Assembly: GCF_021155765.1 (NCBI RefSeq)
Contig: NC_060114.1
Location: 16,191,501-16,255,500 of the forward strand
Reading direction: 5' to 3'
Length of the DNA stretch: 64,000 bases
Origin: Diprion similis
Taxonomy: Eukaryota > Arthropoda > Insecta > Hymenoptera > Diprionidae
Part shown: positions 37,981 to 49,352 of the stretch, piece after piece
Layout: the number at the start of each line of letters is the position of its first letter
How positions within the stretch are numbered: position 1 is the stretch's first letter
The notes under the pieces: model-generated
Databases searched by the model: none
What the model was told of the DNA's origin: nothing
Seen by the model: the letters and a program-made list of their open reading frames with translations, nothing else
Translations under genes and position numbers: made by a program

Positions 37981-38659
37981 TGCGCTCAATTGATTTCTCT
38001 CGCAAAATTACGTCGGAATAGTGCCATACAGAATTGATTGCAGCACTTTTCAAAGTCGTCGAAATTTTCGCCAAAAATCCAAAGGGGTTAGCCTTGCTTT
38101 TTTGGTCATTTTTGGAGCCGAAAATTTTTTGTCCCGGAATCGATTAGTATGACCCTTTCTAGAGTAATTCGACCACCAGGAACTCAGAAAACACATGAAA
38201 AACACCGTAGGACCAACAGCAGCGAAATGACGACGAAAATTTCCAGTTTTTCGGCTGTAACTTTTGATCCGTTGCTCGCAGCGTATTGGGACTGCGCTCA
38301 ATCGATTTCTCTCGCAAAATTACGTCGGAATAGTGCCATACAGAATTGATTGCAGCACTTTTCAAAGTCGTCGAAATTTTCGCTAAAAATCCAAAGGGGT
38401 TAGCCTTGCTTTTTTGGTCATTTTCAGAGCAAAAAATTTTCCGTTTCGGAATCGATTAGTATGACCCTTTCTAGAGTAATTCGACCACCAGGAACTCAGA
38501 AAACACATGAAAAACACCGTAGGACCAACAGCAGAGAAATAACGACGAAAATTTCCAGTTTTTCGGCTGTAACTTTTGATCCGTTGCTCGCAGCGTATTG
38601 GGACTGCACTCAATCGATTTCTCTCGCAAAATTACGTCGGAATAGTGCCATACAGAATT

Positions 38660-39540
38660 GATTGCAGCACTTTTCAAAGTCTTCGAAATTTTCGCTAAAA
38701 ATCCAAAGGGGTTAGCCTTGCTTTTTTGGTCATTTTCGGAGCAAAAAATTTTCCGTTTCGGAATCGATTAGTATGACCCTTTCTAGAGTAATTCGACCAC
38801 CAGGAACTCAGAAAACACATGAAAAACACCGTAGGACCAACAGCAGGAAAAGGACGACGAAAATTTCCAGTTTTTCGGCTGTAACTTTTGATCCGTTGCT
38901 CGCAGCGTATTGGGACTGCGCTCAATCGATTTCTCTCGCAAAATTACGTCGGAATAGTGCCATACAGAATTGATTGCAGCACTTTTCAAAGTCGTCGAAA
39001 TTTTCGCTAAAAATCCAAAGGGGTTAGCCTTGCTCTTTTGGTCATTTTCAAAGCAAAAAATTTTCCGTTTCGGAATCGATTAGTATGACCCTTTCTAGAG
39101 TAATTCGACCACCAGGAACTCAGAAAACACATGAAAAACACCGTAGGACCAACAGCAGAGAAATGACGACGAAAATTTCCAGTTTTTCGGCTGTAACTTT
39201 TGATCCGTTGCTCGCAGCGTATTGGGACTGCGCTCAATTGATTTCTCTCGCAAAATTACGTCGGAATAGTGCCATACAGAATTGATTGCAGCACTTTTCA
39301 AAGTCGTCGAAATTTTCGCTAAAAATCCAAAGGGGTTAGCCTTGCTTTTTTGGTCATTTTCAGAGCAAAAAATTTTCCGTTTCGGAATCGATTAGTATGA
39401 CCCTTTCTAGAGTAATTCGACCACCAGGAACTCAGAAAACACATGAAAAACACCGTAGGACCAACAGCAGAGAAATGACGACGAAAATTTCCAGTTTTTC
39501 GGCTGTAACTTTTGATCCGTTGCTCGCAGCGTATTGGGAC
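38660..39540 (+). repeat. Higher-order block B, copy 2
   Basis: The counterpart of block B, copy 1: CAGCAGGAAAAGGACGACG recurs near 38843 and the next monomer again has GCTCAATTGATTTC. The last unit switches to TGCACTCAATCG, which marks the end of the duplicated block. Confidence 0.7.
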
Positions 39541-40160
39541 TGCACTCAATCGATTTCTCTCGCAAAATTACGTCGGAATAGTGCCATACAGAATTGATTT
39601 TAGCACTTTTCAAAGTCGTCGAAATTTTCGCTAAAAATCCAAAGGGGTTAGCCTTGCTTTTTTGGTCATTTTCGGAGACGAAAATTTTTTGTCCCGGAAT
39701 CGATTAGTATGACCCTTTCTAGAGTAATTCGACCACCAGGAACTCAGAAAACACATGAAAAACACCGTGGGACCAACAGCAGAGAAATGACGACGAAAAT
39801 TTCCAGTTTTTCGGCTGTAACTTTTGATCCGTTGCTCGCAGCGTATTGGGACTGCGCTCAATCGATTTCTCTCGCAAAATTACGTCGGAATAGTGCCATA
39901 CAGAATTGATTGCAGCACTTTTCAAAGTCGTCGAAATTTTCGCTAAAAATCCAAAGGGGTTAGCCTTGCTTTTTTGGTCATTTTCGGAGCCGAAAATTTT
40001 TTGTCCCGGAATCGATTAGTATGACCCTTTCTAGAGTAATTCGACCACCAGGAACTCAGAAAACACATGAAAAACACCGTAGGACCAACAGCAGAGAAAT
40101 GACGACGAAAATTTCTAGTTTTTCGGCTGTAACTCTTGATCTGTTGCTCACAGCGTATTT

Positions 40161-40285
40161 CGCCTACAGGCAATTCACTCCTCCGACAGAATTATGTCTC
40201 CATAGAGCGCCAAACAATCAATTCTTACAGTACTCATAACATCAACTAAATATCAGTGAAAATATGCGAAGGGATTTGATTCGTA
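40161..40285 (+). repeat. Decaying right edge of the satellite array
   Basis: Beyond 40160 the sequence still follows the monomer order, but loosely: GGCAATTCACTCCTCCGACA, then GAATTATGTCTCCATAGAGC, then GCGCCAAACAATCAATTC (array: GTGCCATACAGAATTGATT). Similarity fades into GTGAAAATATGCGAAGGG by about 40285. Confidence 0.5.
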
Positions 40286-40657
40286 ACTTGATACTTAGAA
40301 CGAGTAATGTTGGCAATGCCACCTACTGAGCGGTGCCATCGAAAAAGAATGCCATATTCACCACATGTGGCAGCACCCTCGAGTAAGCCTAAAATTCACG
40401 ATGAGTAACTAATGAGGAAGTCTGAACAATCTCTTTCAATGGTTGTACAGAAAACAAGCAGTGATCGTTTTTTGGTTATATTATCCGTCGGCTTTCATGG
40501 TCTTTCGATAGTTTTTATTCTTTACCTTTGTTTTGCAATATCACCATGTTATTGCTATGATCGTCAGCAAATGCAATAAAAAATATCGTTCTTCTTGAAT
40601 TAATACAACCGACACTTAAGTTCACCGATTATCTTAACCGACTACTTTTCGATAGCT
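40286..40657. other. Upstream region of PLRG1
   Basis: About 370 bp between the last satellite traces and the proposed PLRG1 start codon. It contains the CTCF-like motif at 40316-40329 and presumably the PLRG1 promoter. No TATA box is evident. Confidence 0.45.
40316..40329 (-). promoter_or_regulatory. CTCF-like motif between satellite and PLRG1
   Basis: On the minus strand TCAGTAGGTGGCAT matches CCASYAGRKGGCRS at 12 of 14 positions, including the whole core AGTAGGTGGCA. It sits about 100 bp from the last recognisable monomer sequence. Function as a boundary is an inference. Confidence 0.4.
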
Positions 40658-43275
40658 ATGGTAATTATTGATCTACAATAAGTTCACAACAACCTCGGGG
40701 AACAAAATCCAACGCATCGTTCTATATTGCATATACGTCGTTGCTATTACCATCACTTCAGTCATAATTCATCATTTTTTCCTCATGTTTGGCAGGACGT
40801 CCAACGACACTCGGTACACACCCTGGTGTTTCGTTCTCTGAAGCGAACACATGACATGTTTTTGTCAAATCAAGGAACTCTTCCTCCTGTTGATCCTTCA
40901 ACGTAAGTACCATATTCAATGCAGCCCCATATTTGAACTCAATAAACACTTTAATCACAATGCAGTTGTTTCGATGTGCAAAAATAGTCATAACAATTAA
41001 CTTCTCGTTTCATAAACAGGGAGTTGTTGAAAAAAGCCATCAAGTCCAAAGACTCCTACTCGCCAGTCTTAGATCGAGTTAGACGAAACAATCACCTGAA
41101 ATCCAATCATGATCACAATTCAGATCCTCCCCCACCTGGTGGTAAGTCGGACAACACGGTCTTTATTCAATTCAACTGGGTAAAATAATCAAAATTTTAT
41201 CACCAATTCATCATTCATATTATTTCGCTTTCATCATACCCAGATGATACTTTCAATGGAGGTAACAATTCATCTGCGATGGTACCTTACGGAGGTGGAA
41301 TGGGCAGCTCAGTCAGTCTGAGTTCAACAATGCCTGCTAATACCAACAGCTCTTCGTCAACTGTAATGAATCTCCCTCCAAAGAAAACCCCAGCAATAGC
41401 AAAACCTCGCTGGCACGCTCCTTGGAAATTGTATAGAGTAATAAGTGGCCATCTTGGCTGGGTACGGTGCTGCGCTATCGAACCTGGCAACGACTGGTTC
41501 GCCACAGGATCAGCTGACAGAGTTATCAAGGTAAAAGGGCATTTGTATCTTAATTATGAACAAAGAGTTTAAAGCTTTTGCATAATTTTTCAAGAAAAGT
41601 TCTCATAAGAGTTTCAGGTGTCATTAAGACATCATTGACTACGTACTTTATTGATGTTAAATACAATATTTTTACAGATTTGGGATCTTGCTAGTGGAAA
41701 GTTGAAAGTATCTTTAACTGGACATATCAGTAGCGTTCGTGGGCTTGCCGTGTCTCATAGACACCCGTATTTGTTCTCATGTGGAGAAGATCGTCAAGTT
41801 AAATGCTGGGATCTAGAATACAACAAGGTAAATTTACACCACTCTAAGAACAAGGAATTGTCTTTAATTCGTAAAAGTATCAATACAGAAAAGTAGAAGA
41901 AAACAGATAGTTAAGTCTGTAAGTACTCCAAATATGAAAATGACGTCGAAGCTGAAAACAATCCTGTTTCTTAATCATACTATGTGACTAATAAGATAAG
42001 AATAATGAACTGTATTTCCCAGGTCATAAGGCATTACCACGGTCACTTGTCAGCAGTTTATTCCATGGCTTTGCATCCAAATATTGATGTACTAGTCACA
42101 GCAGGCAGAGATTCGACGGCTCGCGTTTGGGATATGCGAACGAAAGCGAACGTTCACACGCTGGCAGGACATACAAATACAGTAGCCAGTGTGATATGTC
42201 AGGCAGCAGAACCTCAGGTGAACGAATGATGTCCACACTAACCGATTTTATAATAATAGAGCTTGCAGCTAATTGTATTAAAATTTTTAAGGTCATAACT
42301 GGTAGTCACGACTGTACGATTAGACTGTGGGACTTGGCTGCCGGAAAATCTAGAGCAACTTTAACGAACCACAAAAAGAGCGTTAGATCCGTTGTGTTTC
42401 ATCCGACGTTGTGCGTATCTTAAATTTATCCAATCTTCTATCACAGACTTGATTTATGTTGCCCGTTTTCCCGCATTTACTTGGTTTTTTCCGGTATTTT
42501 AAGGTACATGTTTGCGTCAGCTTCACCAGATAATATCAAACAATGGAAATGCCCCGAAGGAAAATTCATCCAAAACTTATCTGGTCATAACGCGATTGTC
42601 AACTGCCTGGCGGTTAATGCAGATGGTGTACTTGTGTCTGGTGCTGACAATGGTTCCATGCAACTATGGGATTGGAGGACTGGGTGAGATTTCAAATCTC
42701 AGATATTCATATGTTCAAATTAAAAAATTTTTTTTGGAGTAGTCGAAACCGTTCATTTTAATAACTAATATAATTTTTATGGTTAATCAAAGGACGGAAA
42801 TAATTCTAGCATACGATTTATTTTTGTAGCTACAACTTCCAAAGACTTCAAGCCCCAGTTCAACCTGGTTCAATGGATAGCGAAGCGGGCGTTTTTAGTA
42901 TTACATTCGACATGTCTGGGACGCGCATGATAACTACTGAAGCCGACAAAACGATAAAAGTCTACAAGGAAGACGACACAGCGGTGCGTTTAGTGTTTTA
43001 TATGAAATTTTGCATGAATTTATTTATCATGATTGTTTCCTATTCACAATTTTTTTTATTTTTTTGTAAAACAAAACTTAAATATATTTGTATGCAACGA
43101 CCAAATAGTATGACTATAATCTACGTCTGGAATTTCCGTTTCGTTTCACCGTTGATTATTGTAATCGATAATAATCATTTCGTGACTAATTAAACGTATG
43201 AATGATTCTTTACAGTCCGAAGAAAGTCATCCGATTAATTGGAGGCCTGACATCATTAAGCGAAGAAAATATTAG
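40658..43275 (+). CDS. PLRG1: Pleiotropic regulator 1 (WD40, Prp19/CDC5L splicing complex)
   Basis: PLRG1 (yeast Prp46) is a core WD40 protein of the spliceosomal Prp19/CDC5L complex. Nine exons are clear: 40796-40902, 41020-41141, 41244-41530, 41678-41827, 42023-42217, 42292-42410, 42504-42683, 42830-42983 and 43216-43275. They begin [20 protein letters not shown] and end [10 protein letters not shown]. Seven WD repeats start at [17 protein letters not shown], and include [72 protein letters not shown] and [20 protein letters not shown]. No ATG precedes exon 2 in frame, so a start exon is needed. The best candidate is ATG at 40658-40660 placed directly before GTAATT, giving MDVQRHSV and 458 residues; this first exon is uncertain. 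Two acceptors are TTTAAG-type rather than pyrimidine-CAG. Confidence 0.93.
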
Positions 43276-43364
43276 TGAATACATCAACATTAAGCAACGG
43301 TGTGTTTATACAATAATAATTTAAAGATAAGTTGTATCGTTAGACGATTTACGAATTGATTGTA

Positions 43365-43370
43365 AATAAA
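43365..43370 (+). terminator. Putative poly(A) signal of PLRG1
   Basis: AATAAA 89 bp after the PLRG1 stop. It lies 44 bp before the stop of the convergent TBCB gene, so the 3' UTRs are close or overlapping. Confidence 0.55.
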
Positions 43371-43413
43371 GCTTGCATTTTCACAACTGTTGAGTACGAT
43401 TAGATTTAATGTT

Positions 43414-44871
43414 TTAAAGTTCCTCGTCCAAGTTGAAATCTTCCTCTGGATAGTCTCCAACCTTGATATGCGCAGGCTTCAAAAAACCACCGTAATTCGG
43501 CAGGCAGTCGAAATACCTTTTTCCTTGGACGCTAGAAATACAAATATTAACCTTAGATGAATATTAACTGTTTGGAAAACAACATTAAGATGACCAAGTA
43601 CCGAAATGACTTACGATCCGTCATTTTTTCCCAGTGGTTCGTCGTATTTGACACCAATCCACCAACCAGACTTAAATTCGGTTTTACCTGAAAAAAATTA
43701 TTAAAAAATCGTTGAATCAGTGCAAAAGAACATAAAGGATACAACAGAGTCAAAATATTGTGGTAATTGGATAGCCGTTGTTCATAATTACTTACCAACA
43801 TACATGACCGTTCCTCTACGTCTTGGTTGATTTGGTACTTGAGTTTCGCAGCGATCACCGACCTTGCAAGCTTTGGCAGCGGCTTCATCTGCCTCTTCTT
43901 CTCGACGCTTCTCCTCTTCCCTTCTTTTAGTTTCCTCCTCATTATATTTACCCAACTTATTTCTCTCGAGGAATGCCTTGACTGTATCTGAGAAGAAATT
44001 TTCTACTGTCATTATGATTATTTATTAAAGCATGAAATTGAAATATAATTCTTTGATGTCCAAGTAATGATCAGCAGTAAAGTAGCATTTGCTCAGTTTT
44101 TACTGTTGGAAGTCTGAGTTTTTATACATGCAATAAATGTATTAATTACCGGATCGTTTGGCGTACTCAGATTCAGACAGTTCGAATTTATCCACTTGTG
44201 CAGTTTCATCGTCAGGTCGAATGCATTTATCTATCACCTGTTCAGAAAGTGAAAATATTTTGATAATGATTCGATATAAGAAAATAATAAAACAATAAAC
44301 AGGAGTGGATGGACAAGTTTTTTTTCTTCCACTTTATCCTGGTTTTTTATCAGGCCAATGAAATATTCTGCAGACAATTTATTGAAAAGAAAACGAGCAG
44401 ACTGATTTACCTGAGAGAAAAATAATTCTACGAGCAGTTTTTATCTCTTACGTGAACTCTCATTCCATCGTCGATCGGATAAGATCCCAACAAGCGATCA
44501 CCCTGGTCAGGCTTGCAGATCAATTTGTCATTTTTATCATACACCTCTAATTTCATGGTAGCTGAATTACCGCCGGTAAGAAGTTCGAGTTTGCCCTGAA
44601 ACAAGAGTCAGTTGTTATTTAGGCAATAACATTCTGAAAGTTAAACATGAGTAAAAAAGAGACAGGATTATATTTACTACTTCACTGTTATTTCCCCAAC
44701 TTTGCTAAGCTATTTTACGTAAACTTGAATATCAGGCTACCGGTGACAAACCTTAAAATCATCGAGAGTAATGCCTTTTTGAAATCTCCTTTCGACGCAG
44801 CAAGTTTGTTGCCCCGAATTCGTGATGTTTAGGTTAACGAAATCTGAGGTTACCACGCTGTATGTTGTCAT
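43414..44871 (-). CDS. TBCB: Tubulin-folding cofactor B
   Basis: TBCB takes part in alpha-tubulin folding and, with TBCE, in tubulin dimer dissociation. Six exons, 44871-44752, 44595-44452, 44237-44150, 43987-43796, 43687-43615 and 43531-43414, give 244 residues, the same as the human protein. Residues 1-88 form the ubiquitin-like domain ([20 protein letters not shown] ... [15 protein letters not shown]). A charged Arg/Glu helix at about 131-157 is likely coiled coil. The CAP-Gly domain runs from about residue 160 ([19 protein letters not shown]), with the signature [18 protein letters not shown] and GKRYFDC. The C-terminus ends in DEEL. All phases close. The start at 44871 matches the family's N-terminus. 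Confidence 0.95.
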
Positions 44872-45563
44872 TTTGAACAACACCTATTTGCCTGATAAGA
44901 TATAGATCTGTTCAACTGTACAGTTTGTACAAATCCTCGAATTCACGATTTACACCAATCAATCTAGACAGTAGAATTAATATATGCAATTGATGAATCC
45001 AAATAGAAGAATATTGTTAAACTATATCAATCGGGACGATGTAAGATAACTTCTACATTTGACAGTTAGGCGTCGGCTGGATAACTGAAGAAAGTGCCTG
45101 CATTGCCGCAACATTGACTACAGCCGTATGTTGGGTAGCCTGCGATAAGGCGTATCGAAACCCCAATCATTTGTACTTGATGATCAAAAGTTGAATTGAT
45201 CTGTGAAACATATTAGGCTTGTTTTCGCGTAATTTTGTATTTGCTCTGCTATTCTTATCGTCGTAAATACGTCACTTATGAAAAGACAAGGTAGAAATGG
45301 GAAAGCACTAAATATATTGTATTTCCGCAGCAGGACCTTACATAAAATAATTTAATTTCTGTAAAAGAATATTTCCAATTTATCTATTTATGTATGTATG
45401 TACATTCGGTTTGAATCGGTAAGGTGAAAAAAAAGAAAACTATGTAATTATGTACATGTATATGTATAATTATGATATAATTGTTTTCTTCATCGCACTT
45501 TCTTCTGCCAAATCCTTCACTTTCCCTTTTTTTCGTACTCACTGGAACTCCTTGAACATATCT
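44872..45563. other. Intergenic TBCB / jagunal
   Basis: About 690 bp upstream of TBCB and downstream of jagunal (both minus). AT-rich; no exon or repeat of note. Confidence 0.45.
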
Positions 45564-47315
45564 TTACTCGGTTTTTCTCGATCCACGAGCTTTCCAAGCT
45601 GACTGGAGATTCCAGGAAAAGTATAACGAAAAGAAATGTACTTGAGATGCAAGAAGCAGAAACGCGTACCATAATAATCCATATGGCATTCCCTGTAACG
45701 AATTAAATTAATAAATACACAAATTAAGCTCACAAATCATATTTGGTATAACTGATCAATAGTTTTGAATTTGTTCAAACTCTCAAACCTATAGTTTGCA
45801 TTTGCTTTCTTCATCAATGATTCGAACACCTCATATTTTAAAAACGAAAGTGCGTCCTACCTGCCAAAGTTGTATATTTTCTTTGTCGTTTTTAGTCAAA
45901 TAAGTCCAGACATCCTTGAAGTAGTAGACTACACCATAGATGAGTGGTCCGTAACCAAGTACCACGATTCCAAACATATACCTCTGTATTGTCTTAATCC
46001 TATTGTAGCGTATGGCAGATAAGGCTAAAAATGAAAGTAATAAGCTTGCGCACCATATGTATTCCCACCAAAGAGGCTGAAAATCAACAATTGCAGGTTG
46101 TTACTTGGTATAGAATACAATAGGTGAATAGAATTTGATTCATTATCGACACATAGATTCCCCATCCTCCAGTCAACCCTTCGTTTAAATTACCACAAGC
46201 CCAAAGGAAAGACCATACTTCTCATAACAATATCAATGTATTAGCATGACGTCAGACTATTAAAAACATAAAAAAATTCAAAGGTATGAAATGACCTGAA
46301 ACTATTTTCCTGTAACTCTGATCAAGTTAATGCGAGTTGAAGATTCGAACTAAGATCGGTAATGAAATGCACACCCAGACTAAAGAAGGGTTTACCATTG
46401 GTTGCTGATTCAAAAAAGGCGAATGAGCGAATTCATGAGCTGATATTGAGTACTTAATAATATTGTTGTTATTGTTACCTGTGGTATTTGTAGCTCTTCA
46501 ATTTCCAACACAAATATATCCAAGTGATCAAGTATGTCAGCGGATAATTTAGCCAGCATTACAAAAAATAGTAAATAGTGGAAAAATATACAATACTTTA
46601 ATCTGGACTTATTCATTGCGCTGAAAATGTTAAATTATTATATTTATTCATTTTAATATTTGTTTTCCTCTTCCGCCTTCTTAACATTGCAAATGATTGT
46701 GACATAATTGAATGATTAAGCGTTAATGTAAGTTATTGTCTATTTTTTGTTAATAAAATAGAAGAGACAGTTATAGTTGCAAATACTTCACAGAATCTTG
46801 AATCAGTCAAAAGAAAGAAAAAAAAAAAAAAAAAAAAAAAACGGAAGGAACAAAATACGATTTAGATATGTTAACAGCCGACTTTATAAAATCGGAATAA
46901 ATCATTGATGAATATGAGGTTAAAACCATACTTATCTCTATAAGTCTATGGCTAAAACCATCTGTGAACGATGCGACGGCAATGAGGAAAGTGCGAGACA
47001 CACGGATAGAGATTTGATGACAGAAAATACGTTCTAATTCTACCGAGAAATAAATGAAAGAAATTCAACAGATTGATAGAAGTTGTATCGAGTAAAATAT
47101 GAATAGGAGGGTTGATTTCAATACACAATTATGCGCGTGGGAATGTAAAGGCGACAGGTAAATTTTAGAAATGATATTAAAGAGCTTTATATGGATGGTT
47201 ATTTATTTTATTTTATTATTTACCTGAATTGATACTGTGCGGCGATTCGTTGTCTGTGTAAAAAATCAGTACCATCTGTGCCCAAGGCCTGAGATGCGGT
47301 TAATTTCGAAGCCAT
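45564..47315 (-). CDS. jagn: Protein jagunal
   Basis: Jagunal is an ER membrane protein needed for ER organisation and vesicle traffic (oocyte growth in flies, granulopoiesis for human JAGN1). Four exons, 47315-47224, 46620-46479, 46076-45861 and 45692-45564, give 192 residues; the fly protein has about 197. The N-terminus is MASKLTASQALGTDGTDFLH. Transmembrane 1 is in YCIFFHYLLFFVMLAKLSAD, followed by the conserved LDIFVLEIEELQIPQPLWWE. Three further membrane segments (WCASLLLSFLALSA, FGIVVLGYGPLIYGVVYYF and GLLWYAFLLLASQV) precede a short basic tail, SAWKARGSRKTE. The stop is TAA at 45566-45564. Intron 1 (about 600 bp) contains an A-rich homopolymer at 46818-46841. Confidence 0.95.
46818..46841. 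repeat. Poly(A) homopolymer in jagunal intron 1
   Basis: Twenty-four A residues in a row on the plus strand. Confidence 0.8.
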
Positions 47316-49352
47316 ATTATTCCGTGAGTGAACGTTGTGTACCTCCGATTACTAATTTAGTTCAAAAACTCGTGCAGCCTGTCTTTGCCAAAAAGTTTTC
47401 AGGTAGGACACGACTATTTTTAAACACTCGCAGCCATCTTCGTAACCCTCGTACTTCAACCGCGTAATCCACCCAAGACACGCCAGCTTCCACGTTATCC
47501 ACGCTTGGGATGAACGAATAGTTAGACCAAAGAGTTAGACGATACCCAATCAATGTAACTTTTTACATTTCCCACCATCCAAGCATTCTGATTGGTTTGC
47601 AAAGTTTAGTCAACCAATCAGACCGCTCGGATGGTGAGAAATGTCAAAAGTTACACGATAGATAGCCTGATCGATGCCGATTAGTTTTTTGTGCAATAGT
47701 GTTTTTTTCAACACAAATTGAGAATATTTATCAACTTTTCAAATCAAATATCAACTTTTTAACCAAATCCATGATTTCAAAAATTGAATAAAACATGCAA
47801 ATTCGTTTACTGTTGAAGGCGGTTTATTCGCTGTTACGCCCTTCATTTCTTACTTCAAACGTTCAAACTGAGAATTTGTGTCCACTCACGAAGGAATTGA
47901 TTAACGTAAAGTTTTATTAACAGATACCCTGAGTACAAAAACTGATTCAGGTTGCTACAACGTGATTAAAATATATATATATATATTCCTATCCTATTAT
48001 CATCATGGTACTGACAGTAACATACGTAACGTTATGGGCATAATTTGAAATGTCAACTTTTCATATAATTCTATAACAGAAAAGATCCAAATTAACGTAA
48101 ATTAGAACAGATCGCGGCGAAAAAAGAATTCTAAAAAACTACATTCATGTTATCAACGATTGGAGATAATTAATAACAATACGGACTCGTACATTATGTA
48201 ATTCATACAGATGATACACGTAAAACGTGACGAGAAGAGTTTAACAATTAAATTGTTGTGATTAGTTAATACCGTGTATTTACCACTACTTTCATTTCTT
48301 ATATTTTAATGCACGAACTACTGCTATTATCGCTACGTTATTTCGAAGACGTACTACTAACTCATTTATGTATGTATATTGTATTGTAAATATATGTTTA
48401 TATATACAAACATACATATATAAATATCATAATACTTGTTACTTGGACTAATCACTTACTTCTTCAATACAATAATTTATTCATCTCACTTCGACTCTAT
48501 ATTGTGCTACAGTAAGTAATATTTGCTAATCCGATTTTTTGTCTTTCGATTTAACATCTTCCCAACCCGACCAAAAATAATTGGTCCGCAAGTTTCGTAA
48601 ATGCACGATTCATTTTCAATAAATTAACTATAGACGAGCATATTTAGATTCACTTGGCTTCTTTTCTATCACTCTCTCAGACACGCTCTTTGATTTTGCG
48701 TTCAGGAACTGTAAGCGAATGATCAAACTTACACAACCAGTGCGCCATTCATTCGATCCGTTAATTCACTGAGAGCTTGTGTGTAATTCACAATAATTCA
48801 CAGTACTACACGGTGCTACACGTGTACAACATCGCATTGATCGATAAAAATTGATCGTTTGTAATTGATACTTAATACTTCAATGAAACATAATAATAAT
48901 AGCTATTGTCTAATTATCGATACTTTTAAATGCGTTAAAATTCATGTATATTATTTTCTGCATTTCATTGGAACATAAATCCCTCCCCACCTCAAAAATT
49001 TACTGCCAATAATATGTATAATTGTATGCAGCTGTCATTTTATGTACACAATCTGCAATCAAAATTACCAATTGTATAATAATATATATATCTATCTTCC
49101 TAATTCATTCAGGGTTATTTCCCTGTTTTTTGGTTTTTTCTACTTATTTTATGTTGTCGAAAAAAATCGTAAATCATACTGTGATAAAAACTTCCCATAA
49201 AAAGTAAAATTGTAACCTTTTGCTTGTGATTTTTTTGTTTTATGATCCCTCGTTATCTTCTAGTTGCTTCTTGTGCTTCTCTTTTCCAGAGTAAAAGAAA
49301 AATAATAAAAATTGTTATACTCTACCATGAGACCTCTGAACTTCGACGATAT
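47316..49352. other. Intergenic jagunal / Aster-like gene
   Basis: 2.0 kb, AT-rich. It holds the jagunal upstream region with a CCAAT foldback (47555-47654), and TA-rich and TATG-rich tracts near 47970 and 48390. The 3' UTR of the minus-strand Aster-like gene lies at the right end. No gene is recognised. Confidence 0.5.
47555..47654. repeat. Foldback element with paired CCAAT boxes
   Basis: Inverted repeat with arms of about 43 bp (47555-47597 and 47612-47654) and a 14-bp spacer. The outer ends GTAACTTTT / AAAAGTTAC pair, the middle CACCATCC / GGATGGTG is perfect, and the inner ends TCTGATTGGTT / AACCAATCAGA are perfect. It lies 240-340 bp upstream of the jagunal start codon. Confidence 0.8.

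Larger units (their letters stand above)
24823..40160 (+). repeat. 312-bp tandem satellite array, about 49 copies
   Basis: Head-to-tail monomers, all in one orientation. Using the fixed ATGACCCTTTCTAGAGTAAT site as a phase marker, 49 copies occur from 25046 to 40021. Spacing is exactly 312 bp except one 311-bp unit (one base lost near 26582-26587). Other constant blocks are TTTTCGGCTGTAACTTTTGA, TTGCTCGCAGCGTATTGGGA and CGATTTCTCTCGCAAAATTA. The region just before the marker defines two classes: AAAATTTTCCGTTTCGGAAT (about 35 copies) and AAAATTTTTTGTCCCGGAAT (about 14). Units near both ends are the most divergent. Because 312 is divisible by 3, the same open frames of 60-104 codons recur on both strands; they carry a stop in every unit and are not genes. 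The array covers about 15.3 kb between TSR2 and PLRG1. Confidence 0.98.

Noticed and set aside
24823-40160. CRISPR-like array
   Set aside because: Units are 312 bp, contiguous and nearly identical along their whole length, with no unique spacers, in a eukaryotic genome.
24947-40239. Recurring 60-104 codon open frames on both strands through the satellite
   Set aside because: They are copies of the same frames in every 312-bp unit, interrupted by a stop in each unit, present on both strands at once, and without splice or start context. They follow from the monomer length being divisible by 3.
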